Positions 35,294 to 44,355 of a DNA stretch of 64,000 bases are shown piece by piece. The notes under the pieces were generated by a model, which had not been told where the DNA came from, searched no databases, and was given only the letters and a program-made list of their open reading frames with translations. Made by a program: the position numbers and the translations under genes. This DNA is from Janthinobacterium silvisoli. Lineage in GTDB: Bacteria > Pseudomonadota > Gammaproteobacteria > Burkholderiales > Burkholderiaceae_D. The stretch is from NCBI RefSeq assembly GCF_014200725.1, contig NZ_JACHCL010000007.1, positions 168,544 to 232,543 on the forward strand. Direction: 5' to 3'. Numbering within the stretch: the stretch's first letter is position 1; every line of letters begins with the position of its first letter.

Positions 35294-38092
35294 ATGCGTA
35301 CACTTAAGCCTCAAACACAAGCCCAACTCTCTGCCTTCTCCTCAATGGATGATGAGGTTAGCGTGCCGAAATATACCGAAATCCCACTACATACGGGAAC
35401 CACCGATGACGCCTTTGATTATTTAGGAAAACTCGATTTAGCTTTTACACATGACGATACCCGTTTTCTTGGGCATGATCTTCATCCATACCCCGCGAAA
35501 TTCATTCCACAACTTCCTGGCACGTTTGTCTCGTTGCTTAGCTCAAGAGGCGAACTTGTTTTTGACCCATTCGGCGGTAGCGGTACTACTGCTTTAGAGG
35601 CCATCCGCCTTGGCAGACGCGCGGTTAGCGTTGATGCAAATCCAATGGCTGCGTTGATAGGGAAGGTCAAGACCGCGCGGGTTGCACCTGAGTCAGCTGC
35701 CGAACTCCACTTGCTCCATGGAGCAATGAGAGCACTGCTGGATTCATTGCCATCAGACCCTAGCGAACTGGTCGCCAAGTACAGCGTTCATGCGCCAAAA
35801 ATTGCAAATTGCGAAAAGTGGTTTGCTGATGCGGCATTTGGTGAACTTGCCCATATCAAATTTCGTATAAAGCAACTGAAGAGTGAAACTGCATCAAACA
35901 TTGCATTGCTAGCATTGTCCCGTACAGTTCTCTCAGCCTCGTTTCAAGATTCTGAAACTCGCTATAAGAGCGTTCCGCGCGAAGTTGCCGTTGGCGAGAC
36001 GACTAAACGTTACATTAAAGAATTTGAATCTGTGATGCGATCGGTCGCTAGGAATGCCCCAGCAACACGTTATGGAATTTCTAGCTTCGTCACTGGGGAT
36101 GTTAGGCGCTTGAACTCTAACGATATAGCTGATAACTCAGTTGATCTCGTGATGACCTCGCCCCCCTATGGAAATGCAACCGATTATCACCTATATCATC
36201 GTTTTCGTTTGCTCTGGTTGGGGTTTGACCCGATTGCGTTGGGTAAGGTTGAAATCGGATCGCATCTAAAACATCAACGTGAAGATAGCGGATTTGAGAG
36301 CTATTTCGCTGATATGCTGCAAGCTCTTTCCGGAATTGGTCGTGTGTTGAAGCATGGTAGATATGCAGTTCTAGTTATTGGTGACTCCGTTTATAAAGGA
36401 GAAACGTTCGATACCGCGCGTCTTCTTGCTGATAGGGCAGTAGAGTTTGGTTTTGAATCAAGCCATATAATTCAAAGATCTTTGCATAAAACAAAACGTT
36501 CGTTTTCATCTGCCGGCCGACGTGCTGCCGAAGAATCAATACTGATTCTTAGAAAAGTATCACATCCAACTCATATTTTACTTCAGCCTCCACCCTATAA
36601 ACTATGGCCGTATGAAAAGTTGTTGCGAGAGGGGGAAAGCAGAGCAGAAGCAATAAATGGGAAATGGGATGTAGAGATTAAAAAAATATCAAATATAGAA
36701 GAACTTCTTCATATAAGGAATTTGGTTTTCACACATCAGATTCAGTATCCGGATGGTCGGAAGGAGCCTACATGGCAAGCCATATTAGAAAATGGGATGG
36801 CTTCGAATATTGGCGCTCGTAAAGATCCAAAGTATGTCACCCATGGTATACATGCGTATAAGGGGAAATTCTATCCTCAACTTGCAAAGGGTTTAATCAA
36901 CCAATTAGCATTACTTCCCGGCGCGAAAATATTAGATCCATTTTGTGGAAGTGGGACTACTCTTTTGGAAGGACATCTGAATGGATATGCTACCTACGGA
37001 TGCGATTTGAACCCGCTTGCAGCACAAATAGCACGGGCAAAAACCTCAGTTGTCGAAGTCGATCCAGACCTTCTTACTGAAGTTGTATCGGCAGTATTAG
37101 ATTCCATTGAATCAGCTCCAGAGAATTTTTCTAATGAGCTCGATCAGTTCCCAGCGGAGTGCCTTGAAGAAATCCAAAGATGGTTTGCTGATCCGGTAGC
37201 ACGTAAGTTGAATTGGCTTTTAGCGATCATAAGGAACGGTAGTCACGGAAGTGCACGCGATTTTCTTGAGGTTGTTTTCAGCAGTATTGTGCGCGATGTT
37301 TCTCAACAAGAGCCTACAGATTTGCGAATTCGCTATCGTAAGGTCTTACTGGAAGATGTGGATGTTTTTGCGCTGTACAAGGAGCAGTTGTCAATTCAGT
37401 TTGGGCGAATCGAGAAATTTTGGAAAGTACGAGGATACGCGCCGAATCAGTTTCTTAGCTCGCGTGTAGTTTACGGTGACAATCGACTTAAGGAAACCTA
37501 CGACTTAATGGGCTTGGGTGATGAATCTATTGATTTGGTGTTGACCAGTCCACCGTATGCCATGGCATTGCCATACATTGATACGGATCGGTTATCGTTG
37601 TTGGTCTTGTTCGGGATGAGTGGCGCCGAGCGGCGCCCTATAGAACAGACTCTTACAGGTAGCCGCGAACTGAATGTATCGACCCGTAGGGCTCTTGAGA
37701 CAGACTTTCTTGAGCGGAATGATCTTCCACTGGAATGCCGAGATTTTATCCGTGGTCTACAAAACTCAATCGAAGCATCAACCGATTCTGGATTTAGAAA
37801 ACGAAACATGCCTGCTTTAATGCACCGCTTCTTGAAGGATATGGATGGTGTTCTGGAGCAGCTATATCGTTTGTGTAAACCCGGCGCTGAGGCAATGATT
37901 GTAATTGGCGATAGTAAAATGACAGTAGACGGTTTAGAAGTTCGTATTCCGTCCACTGATTTAATAGAAATTATCGCATCGTCCAGAGGCTTTACGGCAT
38001 TGAAGAGAATTGACATTTCAGTAACAACGGAAAATCTTTTACACATCAAGAACGCGATTACCGAAAACGTCGTACTTAGATTGCGAAAGTAG
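35294..38092 (+). CDS. Tandem (two-domain) TSPPY-type DNA methyltransferase
   Basis: 932 residues with two complete amino-methyltransferase domains. Domain 1: HDLHPYPAKFIPQLP (61-75), SAM motif DPFGGSGTT (91-99), catalytic TSPPYG (288-293). Domain 2: HGIHAYKGKFYPQLA (about 517-531), SAM motif DPFCGSGTT (548-556), catalytic TSPPYA (751-756). S/T-SPPY is typical of N4-cytosine (sometimes N6-adenine) methylation of DNA. Two fused active sites would suit modification of both strands of an asymmetric site. Convergent with the PLD-type nuclease gene (27-bp gap), with which it probably forms a restriction-modification system. Confidence 0.9.
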   Translation: MRTLKPQTQAQLSAFSSMDDEVSVPKYTEIPLHTGTTDDAFDYLGKLDLAFTHDDTRFLGHDLHPYPAKFIPQLPGTFVSLLSSRGELVFDPFGGSGTTALEAIRLGRRAVSVDANPMAALIGKVKTARVAPESAAELHLLHGAMRALLDSLPSDPSELVAKYSVHAPKIANCEKWFADAAFGELAHIKFRIKQLKSETASNIALLALSRTVLSASFQDSETRYKSVPREVAVGETTKRYIKEFESVMRSVARNAPATRYGISSFVTGDVRRLNSNDIADNSVDLVMTSPPYGNATDYHLYHRFRLLWLGFDPIALGKVEIGSHLKHQREDSGFESYFADMLQALSGIGRVLKHGRYAVLVIGDSVYKGETFDTARLLADRAVEFGFESSHIIQRSLHKTKRSFSSAGRRAAEESILILRKVSHPTHILLQPPPYKLWPYEKLLREGESRAEAINGKWDVEIKKISNIEELLHIRNLVFTHQIQYPDGRKEPTWQAILENGMASNIGARKDPKYVTHGIHAYKGKFYPQLAKGLINQLALLPGAKILDPFCGSGTTLLEGHLNGYATYGCDLNPLAAQIARAKTSVVEVDPDLLTEVVSAVLDSIESAPENFSNELDQFPAECLEEIQRWFADPVARKLNWLLAIIRNGSHGSARDFLEVVFSSIVRDVSQQEPTDLRIRYRKVLLEDVDVFALYKEQLSIQFGRIEKFWKVRGYAPNQFLSSRVVYGDNRLKETYDLMGLGDESIDLVLTSPPYAMALPYIDTDRLSLLVLFGMSGAERRPIEQTLTGSRELNVSTRRALETDFLERNDLPLECRDFIRGLQNSIEASTDSGFRKRNMPALMHRFLKDMDGVLEQLYRLCKPGAEAMIVIGDSKMTVDGLEVRIPSTDLIEIIASSRGFTALKRIDISVTTENLLHIKNAITENVVLRLRK

Positions 38093-38119
38093 TTATTCGG
38101 TTAATTGATAATTTCTGTA

Positions 38120-39349
38120 TTAGAACCATCCAAACTTACGCGGTTTCTTGCCCCCTCCTGGCATCGTTTGATTACATATAGCTAACCAATTATTGTAATC
38201 AGGGCTATCTGGCGTATAGATTTGAATTTCATAATCGACGCCAGCCTCATCGGAGGGGGTCATTATCATCATTGAGTATGATGGAACGTGTGCGACTAAA
38301 GGTGAGGCTGTTACGCGAATCTCACTTTTTTTTGTATAAAATACAGTGTTCAATGCATATTTTTTATCTATATGTAATATCTTGTTGCCTTTTCCATAGA
38401 CAATAATGTTGCAAATTGGGTCTGGAAAACGCTGTGGGTAACTGGGATTTTTCTTTATTTTCGGCGTAGTTTTCCCAGTGAAAGGCATTCCGAAGAAAGC
38501 GGGATTTTGCGTCGCAGCTTTCTTGCTAAGAAAAATTTCACCATTATCATGGGGTGTAATTTGCATCGCTATTCCAATGACAGGTACTAATGGCTTAGTA
38601 ACATCGACAGTGGCAGCTTGCGCGGTTATAGCTTCAGCTTTTGCTGCCAGCTCCTTCTTCTTAAGCGGCTTTCCAAATACAATATTTACTGGCAGGCTAC
38701 TAATTGGTTTAACCGGTAGACGGGGAAGCTTAGCTTGAGCTTGTGCGATTTTATACTTGCCGCTGGACGCTCCTCCTGCGCCCTTCTTTGTTTCATCTAA
38801 TAGCAAGTCTTCAAGGGTCAGTTGCGAAAGCTGCGCGGTGGTTAGTACTTGAGTTGCTGAGCAAGTGCCAGGCAGAAGTGATGTAAACATCGCATGAACC
38901 TGGTTGAACATCTTCTCTTCGTCCGGCAATTCAAAGTGTAACTCTACTGCGGCTTCAAAATTCAGCTCCATCCCACCCATGGTAAAGTTATTAGAGCCAA
39001 TAAATGCAATTGCTTTGGTCTTGCCACGGAACCAGTAGATTTTTGGGTGAAAACTGTTGCCTCTGTGCTGCGTATAAAATACGCTGTCCAGGTGTTCAAC
39101 CGCGAATTCGAGAGCTTGAACGCTGGTGCCGCAATGATCAATACCAAAGATTCCTACACTGGATTTTCCTGCTGCCCTCCACTGTTGTAATAGCTCTTGA
39201 ATACGGTAAAAAGGTCCCACCTTTGCGAAGGCCACGACAAAACCGAATTCATGGAGTGCAGGGTCAGCTAGGCAACGTTTGATGTCATCGAGCAATCGAC
39301 GTGAACCGAGCGGCTGGTCGAGTGGAGCTATCAGCGAAAAATTTGGCAT
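38120..39349 (-). CDS. PLD-fold nuclease, probable restriction endonuclease
   Basis: About 409 residues from ATG 39349 (AAGG 6 bp upstream; TTG 39364 is an alternative). The N-terminal domain carries one phospholipase-D motif: NSFHPKIYWFRGKTKAIAFIGSNNFTMGG, with His-x-Lys and GSNN as in the BfiI/NgoFVII endonuclease family, where two subunits join one active site each. The middle is lysine/alanine-rich (KKKELAAKAEAITAQAATVD) and the C-terminal half (about 260-409) is unrecognised and may be the DNA-recognition domain. Convergent with the tandem methyltransferase. Last island gene before the tRNA-Gly. Confidence 0.8.
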   Translation of the reverse strand: MPNFSLIAPLDQPLGSRRLLDDIKRCLADPALHEFGFVVAFAKVGPFYRIQELLQQWRAAGKSSVGIFGIDHCGTSVQALEFAVEHLDSVFYTQHRGNSFHPKIYWFRGKTKAIAFIGSNNFTMGGMELNFEAAVELHFELPDEEKMFNQVHAMFTSLLPGTCSATQVLTTAQLSQLTLEDLLLDETKKGAGGASSGKYKIAQAQAKLPRLPVKPISSLPVNIVFGKPLKKKELAAKAEAITAQAATVDVTKPLVPVIGIAMQITPHDNGEIFLSKKAATQNPAFFGMPFTGKTTPKIKKNPSYPQRFPDPICNIIVYGKGNKILHIDKKYALNTVFYTKKSEIRVTASPLVAHVPSYSMMIMTPSDEAGVDYEIQIYTPDSPDYNNWLAICNQTMPGGGKKPRKFGWF

Positions 39350-39499
39350 TGGCAACCTTTTCAATTAAGGTGGCCATTATATCAAGCTGTTGCTCACAGG
39401 AACCGTTTGTGAATTATATTGTGGTGAATGCCCGATAGGCCATCACACCTCGGTGAAATCGGCCATCGCATTTTCGATCACAGCAACCATGCTGCAGCG

Positions 39500-39529
39500 T
39501 TGCCAACAGCTTGGAAACCCGCGTAGAAT
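39500..39529 (+). promoter_or_regulatory. tRNA-Gly promoter, right (island-borne) copy
   Basis: TTGCCA (39500-39505), 18-bp spacer, TAGAAT (39524-39529), 9 bp before the tRNA. Same architecture as 19145-19174 but the -35 and spacer differ in sequence, so it is an independent promoter carried in on the element that keeps the rebuilt tRNA expressed. Confidence 0.65.
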
Positions 39530-39577
39530 GCAGGCTACGCGGGTGTAGCTCAATGGTAGAGCAGAAGCTTCCCAAGC
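39521..39577 (+). repeat. attR: 57-bp direct repeat at right island edge
   Basis: Matches 19166-19222 (55 of 57 bases). Covers the -10 box to base 39 of tRNA-Gly. The 3' half of the tRNA follows without a break, so the island brought the 5' half. Confidence 0.85.
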
Positions 39578-39612
39578 TTACGACGAGGGTTCGATTCCCT
39601 TCACCCGCTCCA
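39539..39612 (+). tRNA. tRNA-Gly(CCC)
   Basis: 74 bases including encoded CCA. Acceptor GCGGGTG/CACCCGC, D arm GCTC-AATGGTA-GAGC, anticodon loop TTCCCAA (anticodon CCC, reads GGG), T arm GAGGG-TTCGATT-CCCTT, discriminator T. Complete and with its own promoter; the integration site of the island. Confidence 0.95.
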
Positions 39613-39636
39613 GTCTCCTGACGTTTCCCCGCCTGC

Positions 39637-40623
39637 TTACTCCCTGATCTGTTGATAATTCTGCGGATAATTCGCCTGGAATTCCTGCGCCCTGGTTGCC
39701 CACACATCATCGTAAGAGAACGAGAAGTTTTGCCAGAACGGGTCGTTGCGGGGGATCGCGCTGTTGGCGTTGTTCAGGATTTCGCCGTCATTGCGCGTCT
39801 TGAAGCTGGCGCTGCCGAAGTTGGAGCCTTCCAGGGTCAGACGGTAGTTGCGGTTGGCCTGGTAGCGTGTCCATTCATCGTTGTCCCAGGATGGCAGTGC
39901 GCTGTAGTGGCTGATGATATCCGGTGCATAGAATTCGCCCCAGTTGCCGAGGAATTCGACATGTGCCTTGTCCTGGGCGTTGGCGAAACGGAAGGCGTGC
40001 GTGCCGGCGCCGTCCTTGTGGTAGACGACCATCGGATGTCCTGATTGGTTCAGGATCTCGTTCAGGCGCTTGGTGGTGAATTTGCCGTGGGCGCTGACGC
40101 TGGTGTGGGAAATAAAATCGCCCTGGCCATTGATTTTGCCGGTCCACACGATGACGGTTTCCACGTCATGGCGGTGGCCGCCCAGGAAGGTCAGGCCGAC
40201 CGCCTGGTCTTTTTCGAAGTACAGCTCATAAAAGTGCGCGCAACGTTCGACCTTGTTGCCGCCTTCGTCCGTTGCCTTGCACAATTGACGGTGTATCGTG
40301 TTGGCATACACGCCCCAATGGCTATATTGGCAGTTGCCCGACAGCGAGGCGGTGGCGTTGCGGCCGGGATTCTGGCGCAAGTTCGCATTGCGGTCGAAGG
40401 GCGTCGCCGGATAACAGCCATCGGAGTCGAAATCGAATACGGGATGGAAGTTGCGTACTTGTTTTTCATTGTATTTCGTAATCGCCGTATCCCAGCGTGG
40501 AAGCTCATCGGCCCGTACCTCCAGGGCATGCAGCGCCAGTAGCGATAGCGGAATGGCCGCCAAGGTGGTTTTTAGAAACTTGGGAAGCTTGAAACTCTTG
40601 TCATCGAACGTCTGGTTCATCAT
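39637..40623 (-). CDS. NPP1/NLP family secreted protein
   Basis: 328 residues from the tandem ATG at 40623/40620 with GAGGA upstream. Signal peptide KFLKTTLAAIPLSLLALHALEVRA. Mature protein shows the NLP pattern: FHPVFDFDSDGCYPATPFD (about 65), two cysteines, YELYFEKDQA and the heptapeptide GHRHDVETVIVW (about 165; the canonical form is GHRHDWE, so Trp is Val here). Family members are secreted cytolysins (necrosis and ethylene-inducing) that bind plant sphingolipids, but many bacterial ones are not toxic. Immediately right of the tRNA-Gly, leftward, own transcription unit. Confidence 0.85.
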   Translation of the reverse strand: MMNQTFDDKSFKLPKFLKTTLAAIPLSLLALHALEVRADELPRWDTAITKYNEKQVRNFHPVFDFDSDGCYPATPFDRNANLRQNPGRNATASLSGNCQYSHWGVYANTIHRQLCKATDEGGNKVERCAHFYELYFEKDQAVGLTFLGGHRHDVETVIVWTGKINGQGDFISHTSVSAHGKFTTKRLNEILNQSGHPMVVYHKDGAGTHAFRFANAQDKAHVEFLGNWGEFYAPDIISHYSALPSWDNDEWTRYQANRNYRLTLEGSNFGSASFKTRNDGEILNNANSAIPRNDPFWQNFSFSYDDVWATRAQEFQANYPQNYQQIRE

Positions 40624-40979
40624 ATTTCCTCTTATGTAAGTGAAGTGCTGCGACCCGTAGCGCAGGCGTAAAAGCAAGTGAAATAATTCCCATGGGAAAC
40701 AATATCGGCTTGATATTACAATACATATATGACAATCTGTTGACATTCATGAACTTATAAGTGCTGGAAACCATGGCGGGAAAATGCAATGCAGGCTGCG
40801 CGCCATGTTTTCAATGGGGAACTGAGGCGGTTTGGGCGATAGCGCGGCTGTTATAATGCAGCCTGCGCCTTGGGGCGCCTCGACCAGGCTGCTGCGCATG
40901 ATGGCGCCAAGCAAGCTGACGGTTTGCCGAGGTGTGTCCCGCACGGCTTTTTCTTATCCTGTACGTTTTCTTCATTTCC

Positions 40980-41699
40980 ATGTCTTCTGATACCCCAGCT
41001 AACGGCCCGGCGCGGCCGATGATGTACGATCCGACCGAACACCGCATCCGCAGTTTCGTTACCCGCGCAGGGCGCTTGTCCGTCGCGCAGGCGCGCGCGC
41101 TTGAAACGCTGGGGCCGCAATTCCTGCTGCCGTTTGCCAAGGAATCGATGGATTTTGAACAGGTATTTGGCCGCAAGGCGCCCGTGATCCTGGAAATCGG
41201 CTTTGGCATGGGCGCGACGACCGCGCATATCGCCAAGGCCATGCCGGAAAAGGATTTCATCGGCGTGGAAGTGCATACGCCCGGCGTGGGCAGCCTGCTG
41301 AAACTGATCGGCGAAGAATCGCTGACGAATCTGCGCCTGCTGCAGCACGATGCCGTGGAAGTGCTCACGCATATGATTCCTGCCAACTCGCTGGCCGGTA
41401 TCCACGTATTCTTCCCCGATCCATGGCACAAGGCGCGCCATAACAAGCGCCGCCTGATCCAGTCACCGTTCGTCAAGCCATTGACCGATCGCCTGGCGCC
41501 GGGCGGCTATCTGCACTGCGCCACCGACTGGGAAGACTATGCGGTACAAATGCTGGAGGTATTAAGCGCCGAGCCGCAACTGCAAAACAGCGCCGAAGCC
41601 TACGCCCCACAGCCAGCCTACCGCCCGCTGACCAAGTTTGAAAACCGCGGCCTGAAACTGGGCCACGGCGTGTGGGATCTGGTATTTATCAAAAAATAA
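40980..41699 (+). CDS. trmB: tRNA (guanine-N7)-methyltransferase TrmB
   Basis: 239 residues. [16 protein letters not shown] (SAM motif), [29 protein letters not shown], then the TrmB signature [18 protein letters not shown] and [15 protein letters not shown]. Makes m7G46 in tRNAs. ATG 40980 gives the usual N-terminus; the frame is open to 40932 without family-like residues. Single gene followed by a terminator. Confidence 0.93.
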   Translation: MSSDTPANGPARPMMYDPTEHRIRSFVTRAGRLSVAQARALETLGPQFLLPFAKESMDFEQVFGRKAPVILEIGFGMGATTAHIAKAMPEKDFIGVEVHTPGVGSLLKLIGEESLTNLRLLQHDAVEVLTHMIPANSLAGIHVFFPDPWHKARHNKRRLIQSPFVKPLTDRLAPGGYLHCATDWEDYAVQMLEVLSAEPQLQNSAEAYAPQPAYRPLTKFENRGLKLGHGVWDLVFIKK

Positions 41700-41724
41700 T
41701 CCGGCAGCACAAAGCAAGCACCCA

Positions 41725-41766
41725 TAAAAAATCCCGCTTCACGATAAAGTGAGCGGGATTTTTTTT
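41725..41766 (+). terminator. Intrinsic terminator of trmB
   Basis: AAAAATCCCGCT-t-CAC and GTGAGCGGGATTTTTTTT pair with one bulge around a GATAAA loop; long T-run follows. Confidence 0.88.
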
Positions 41767-41797
41767 GCAGCTAGTTATTCACCAACTGGCAAATGGC

Positions 41798-41890
41798 GCC
41801 TGAAAAATGCCCAGGGTTAGGCGCGGCCCCGAAGACAGTACGTCAGTACGGCGAGGGGCAGGCAACAACGCTCTGGGCTTTTTCTCAGGC
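41798..41890. repeat. Nested inverted-repeat element between trmB and gdhA
   Basis: Outer imperfect arms gcctgaaaaatgcccag and ctgggctttttctcaggc, with an inner hairpin (cagtacgt-cagtac, flanked by ccccg/gagggg). The element fills the space between two terminating genes and looks like a dispersed REP-like intergenic palindrome; only one copy is in this window. Confidence 0.5.
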
Positions 41891-41895
41891 AGCCA

Positions 41896-43182
41896 TTAAG
41901 GGTACAGGCCGCGTACTTCGCGCGCCTGGAGCACGCGCGTGCATGCCAGGATAAACGTGGCGGTGCGCATCGATACTTTCTTCTCTTGCGACACTTGCCA
42001 TACCGCGTCGAACGCTTCGCGCATGATGCGGGTCAGGCGGCTGTTGATTTCTTCTTCGGTCCAGAAGAAGCTCGAGAAGTTTTGCGCCCACTCAAAGTAG
42101 CTGACGGTCACGCCGCCGGCGTTGGCCAGCACGTCTGGCACGATCAATACGCCACGCTCGGTCAGGATGTCGTCCGCTGCTGGCAGGGTCGGGCCGTTGG
42201 CGCCTTCCAGGATGATCTTGGCGCGGATTTTTTGTGCGCGTTCGGCAGTGATCTGCTGTTCCAGCGCGGCTGGAATCAGGATGTCGCTGTCGATGCCCCA
42301 GAAATCTTCGCGTGGCAGGAATGCCTCGGCGCCAGGGAAGCCTTCAACGCTGCCTGCTTCGGCCACGTGGGCCAGCAAGCGTGGGATGTCCAGGCCGCCG
42401 GCGTGTACCACAGTGGTTTTGTGGTCTTGCACGGCGACGATTTTTGCACCAGCTTCAGCAAACATGCGTGCAGCCACGCCGCCCACGTTGCCGAAACCTT
42501 GCACGATCACTTTCGCGCCTTCGATTGCCATGCCGACCTTGACGGCGGCATCGCAACCGACCACGTACACGCCACGGCCGGTCGCATCGCGGCGACCCAG
42601 GCTGCCGCCCAGCGAGATCGGTTTACCGGTGACCACACCGGTCGACATATTGCCGCCGATCATGGCGTAGCTGTCCATCATCCACGCCATGACTTGTTCA
42701 TTGGTGTTGACGTCCGGCGCCGGAATATCCTTGTTCGGGCCGATGATCATGCTGATTTCGCTCGTGTAGCGGCGGGTCAGGCGTTGCAGTTCGCCTTTCG
42801 ACAGAGTCTTCGGATCGACACGGATACCGCCTTTGGCGCCGCCGTATGGCACGTTGACTGCTGCATTCTTGACCGTCATCCAGGCCGACAGCGCCATCAC
42901 TTCCGACAGGGTCACGTCCTGGTGGAAGCGCACGCCGCCTTTACCAGGGCCGCGCGACAGATTGTGCTGCACGCGGTAGCCTTCGTAGTGGGCGATGGTG
43001 CCGTCATCGCGCTCGATAGGCACGTCGACCGTCAGGATGCGCTTGGGACGCTTCAGCGTTTCTACCCAGCGCGACAGGTTGCCCAGGTAAGGCGTAACGC
43101 GGTCGATCTGCTCGAGGTAGACGCCCCATGGGCCCAGGTCTTCAGGATTCAGGTAGGAAGGAAGTGCGTGCTTGCTGGTCAT
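41896..43182 (-). CDS. gdhA: Glutamate dehydrogenase (Glu/Leu/Phe/Val family)
   Basis: 428 residues, the length of the bacterial catabolic type. [28 protein letters not shown] (about 68-95) holds the substrate Lys in GPxKGGx[15 protein letters not shown] (catalytic Lys), [19 protein letters not shown], Rossmann motif [14 protein letters not shown] (about 210) and [17 protein letters not shown]. Interconverts glutamate and 2-oxoglutarate. ATG 43182 with GGAG upstream. Downstream of the LysR gene on the same strand. Confidence 0.93.
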   Translation of the reverse strand: MTSKHALPSYLNPEDLGPWGVYLEQIDRVTPYLGNLSRWVETLKRPKRILTVDVPIERDDGTIAHYEGYRVQHNLSRGPGKGGVRFHQDVTLSEVMALSAWMTVKNAAVNVPYGGAKGGIRVDPKTLSKGELQRLTRRYTSEISMIIGPNKDIPAPDVNTNEQVMAWMMDSYAMIGGNMSTGVVTGKPISLGGSLGRRDATGRGVYVVGCDAAVKVGMAIEGAKVIVQGFGNVGGVAARMFAEAGAKIVAVQDHKTTVVHAGGLDIPRLLAHVAEAGSVEGFPGAEAFLPREDFWGIDSDILIPAALEQQITAERAQKIRAKIILEGANGPTLPAADDILTERGVLIVPDVLANAGGVTVSYFEWAQNFSSFFWTEEEINSRLTRIMREAFDAVWQVSQEKKVSMRTATFILACTRVLQAREVRGLYP

Positions 43183-43326
43183 GCTAAAAAGCTCCTGGAC
43201 AATACGAATACGTTTAGAGGCGCAGCAAGGATGTAGCTGCGCGCAGCGGAACCGCATCGTAGGCGAACACCTCATGCCCCGGCCAATGCTTTGTGCGCAT
43301 CCGGTTATGCATTTATTGCATAGTTG

Positions 43327-44304
43327 TCAGAGCTTTGGAACTGAAGGCGTGGCGGCGCGTGATTTGCGGCGGCGTGGCTTGCCGTCCTGCGACTGCACCA
43401 GGTATTGCCACAGGCTTTCCACGATAGGCTTGCCAGGGCGCAGGCTTGACGGGCGTTCGCGGTAGAGACGGATTTCCAGCTCGATTTCCCATCCCGGTTC
43501 GCCGCCGTCGGCGCGCGCCAGGTGCTTGTATTTGACGTCGCGCATGACGGCCGATTCAGGCAAAAAGGCAATGCCGCGTCCTTCCAGCGCCATCATCTTC
43601 AAGCCTTCGGCCATATCCGTTTCGTAGCAGGTGTCGAGAAACAGCGGTGTCTTGGCGTCGGCCACCAGCAATTCCACCATGCGCCCCAGATAGGCGTTAC
43701 TGGTGTAGGACAGGAAGGGTAGCGGATCACGGGCGGTGCCGGGCAAGACGAAGTCCGGCACCCGGTCCTGGCCGCAGCGGGCATAGGCGCGCAGGGTTTC
43801 GCGGCCCATCACCAGCATGTCGTAGCGTCCCGGATCGAGTTGCACCGGCTGGCGCGGATGGTGGTAGCACAGCAGCAGGTCGCAGCCGCCATCGACCAGC
43901 TGCAGCACCGCATCGTGCACGTTCAGGGCCATCAAACGGCTGTTGATCGGCGCAAAACCTTCTTCCAGTTCGGTCAGCCATTTCGGCATGAAGGTCAGCG
44001 ACAGCGTATGCGGCACGGCGAAATCGACGCTGGTTTGGGTAGCTGCGCGCTTGCCGCGCAACAGCGCCCGCACGCCATTGATCTGCCCCAGCATTTCCAG
44101 CGCCTGCTCGTAAAACACGGCGCCAGCTGGCGTCAATCGCGTGGGATACGAGGTGCGGTCCACCAGGTCGATACCGAGCCAGTTTTCCAGCGACTGGATG
44201 CGGCGCGAGAAGGCCGGTTGGGTGACATGGCGCAGGGCCGCCGAGCGGCTGAAATTATGCGTTTCAGCGAGTGAAATGAAGTCTTCTAGCCATTTGGTTT
44301 CCAT
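43327..44304 (-). CDS. LysR family regulator
   Basis: 325 residues. N-terminal HTH: WLEDFISLAETHNFSRSAALRHVTQPAFSRRIQSLENWLGIDLVDR (4-50). C-terminal effector-binding domain of two alpha/beta lobes (VDFAVPHTLSLTFMPKWL; GIAFLPESAVMRDV), then a basic tail (RRRKSRAATPS). Same strand as gdhA and 144 bp upstream of it, so a regulator of glutamate metabolism is possible, but target and effector are not visible. Confidence 0.88.
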   Translation of the reverse strand: METKWLEDFISLAETHNFSRSAALRHVTQPAFSRRIQSLENWLGIDLVDRTSYPTRLTPAGAVFYEQALEMLGQINGVRALLRGKRAATQTSVDFAVPHTLSLTFMPKWLTELEEGFAPINSRLMALNVHDAVLQLVDGGCDLLLCYHHPRQPVQLDPGRYDMLVMGRETLRAYARCGQDRVPDFVLPGTARDPLPFLSYTSNAYLGRMVELLVADAKTPLFLDTCYETDMAEGLKMMALEGRGIAFLPESAVMRDVKYKHLARADGGEPGWEIELEIRLYRERPSSLRPGKPIVESLWQYLVQSQDGKPRRRKSRAATPSVPKL

Positions 44305-44355
44305 CGCGTGATGGTACGCCGCCTGGGGACTAAAAGCAAAGCTGGCGCTGTAGTT

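Noticed and set aside
41986..43236. 416-codon frame antisense to gdhA
   Set aside because: gdhA has all the family motifs; the antisense frame is a composition shadow rich in His/Ala/Asp.
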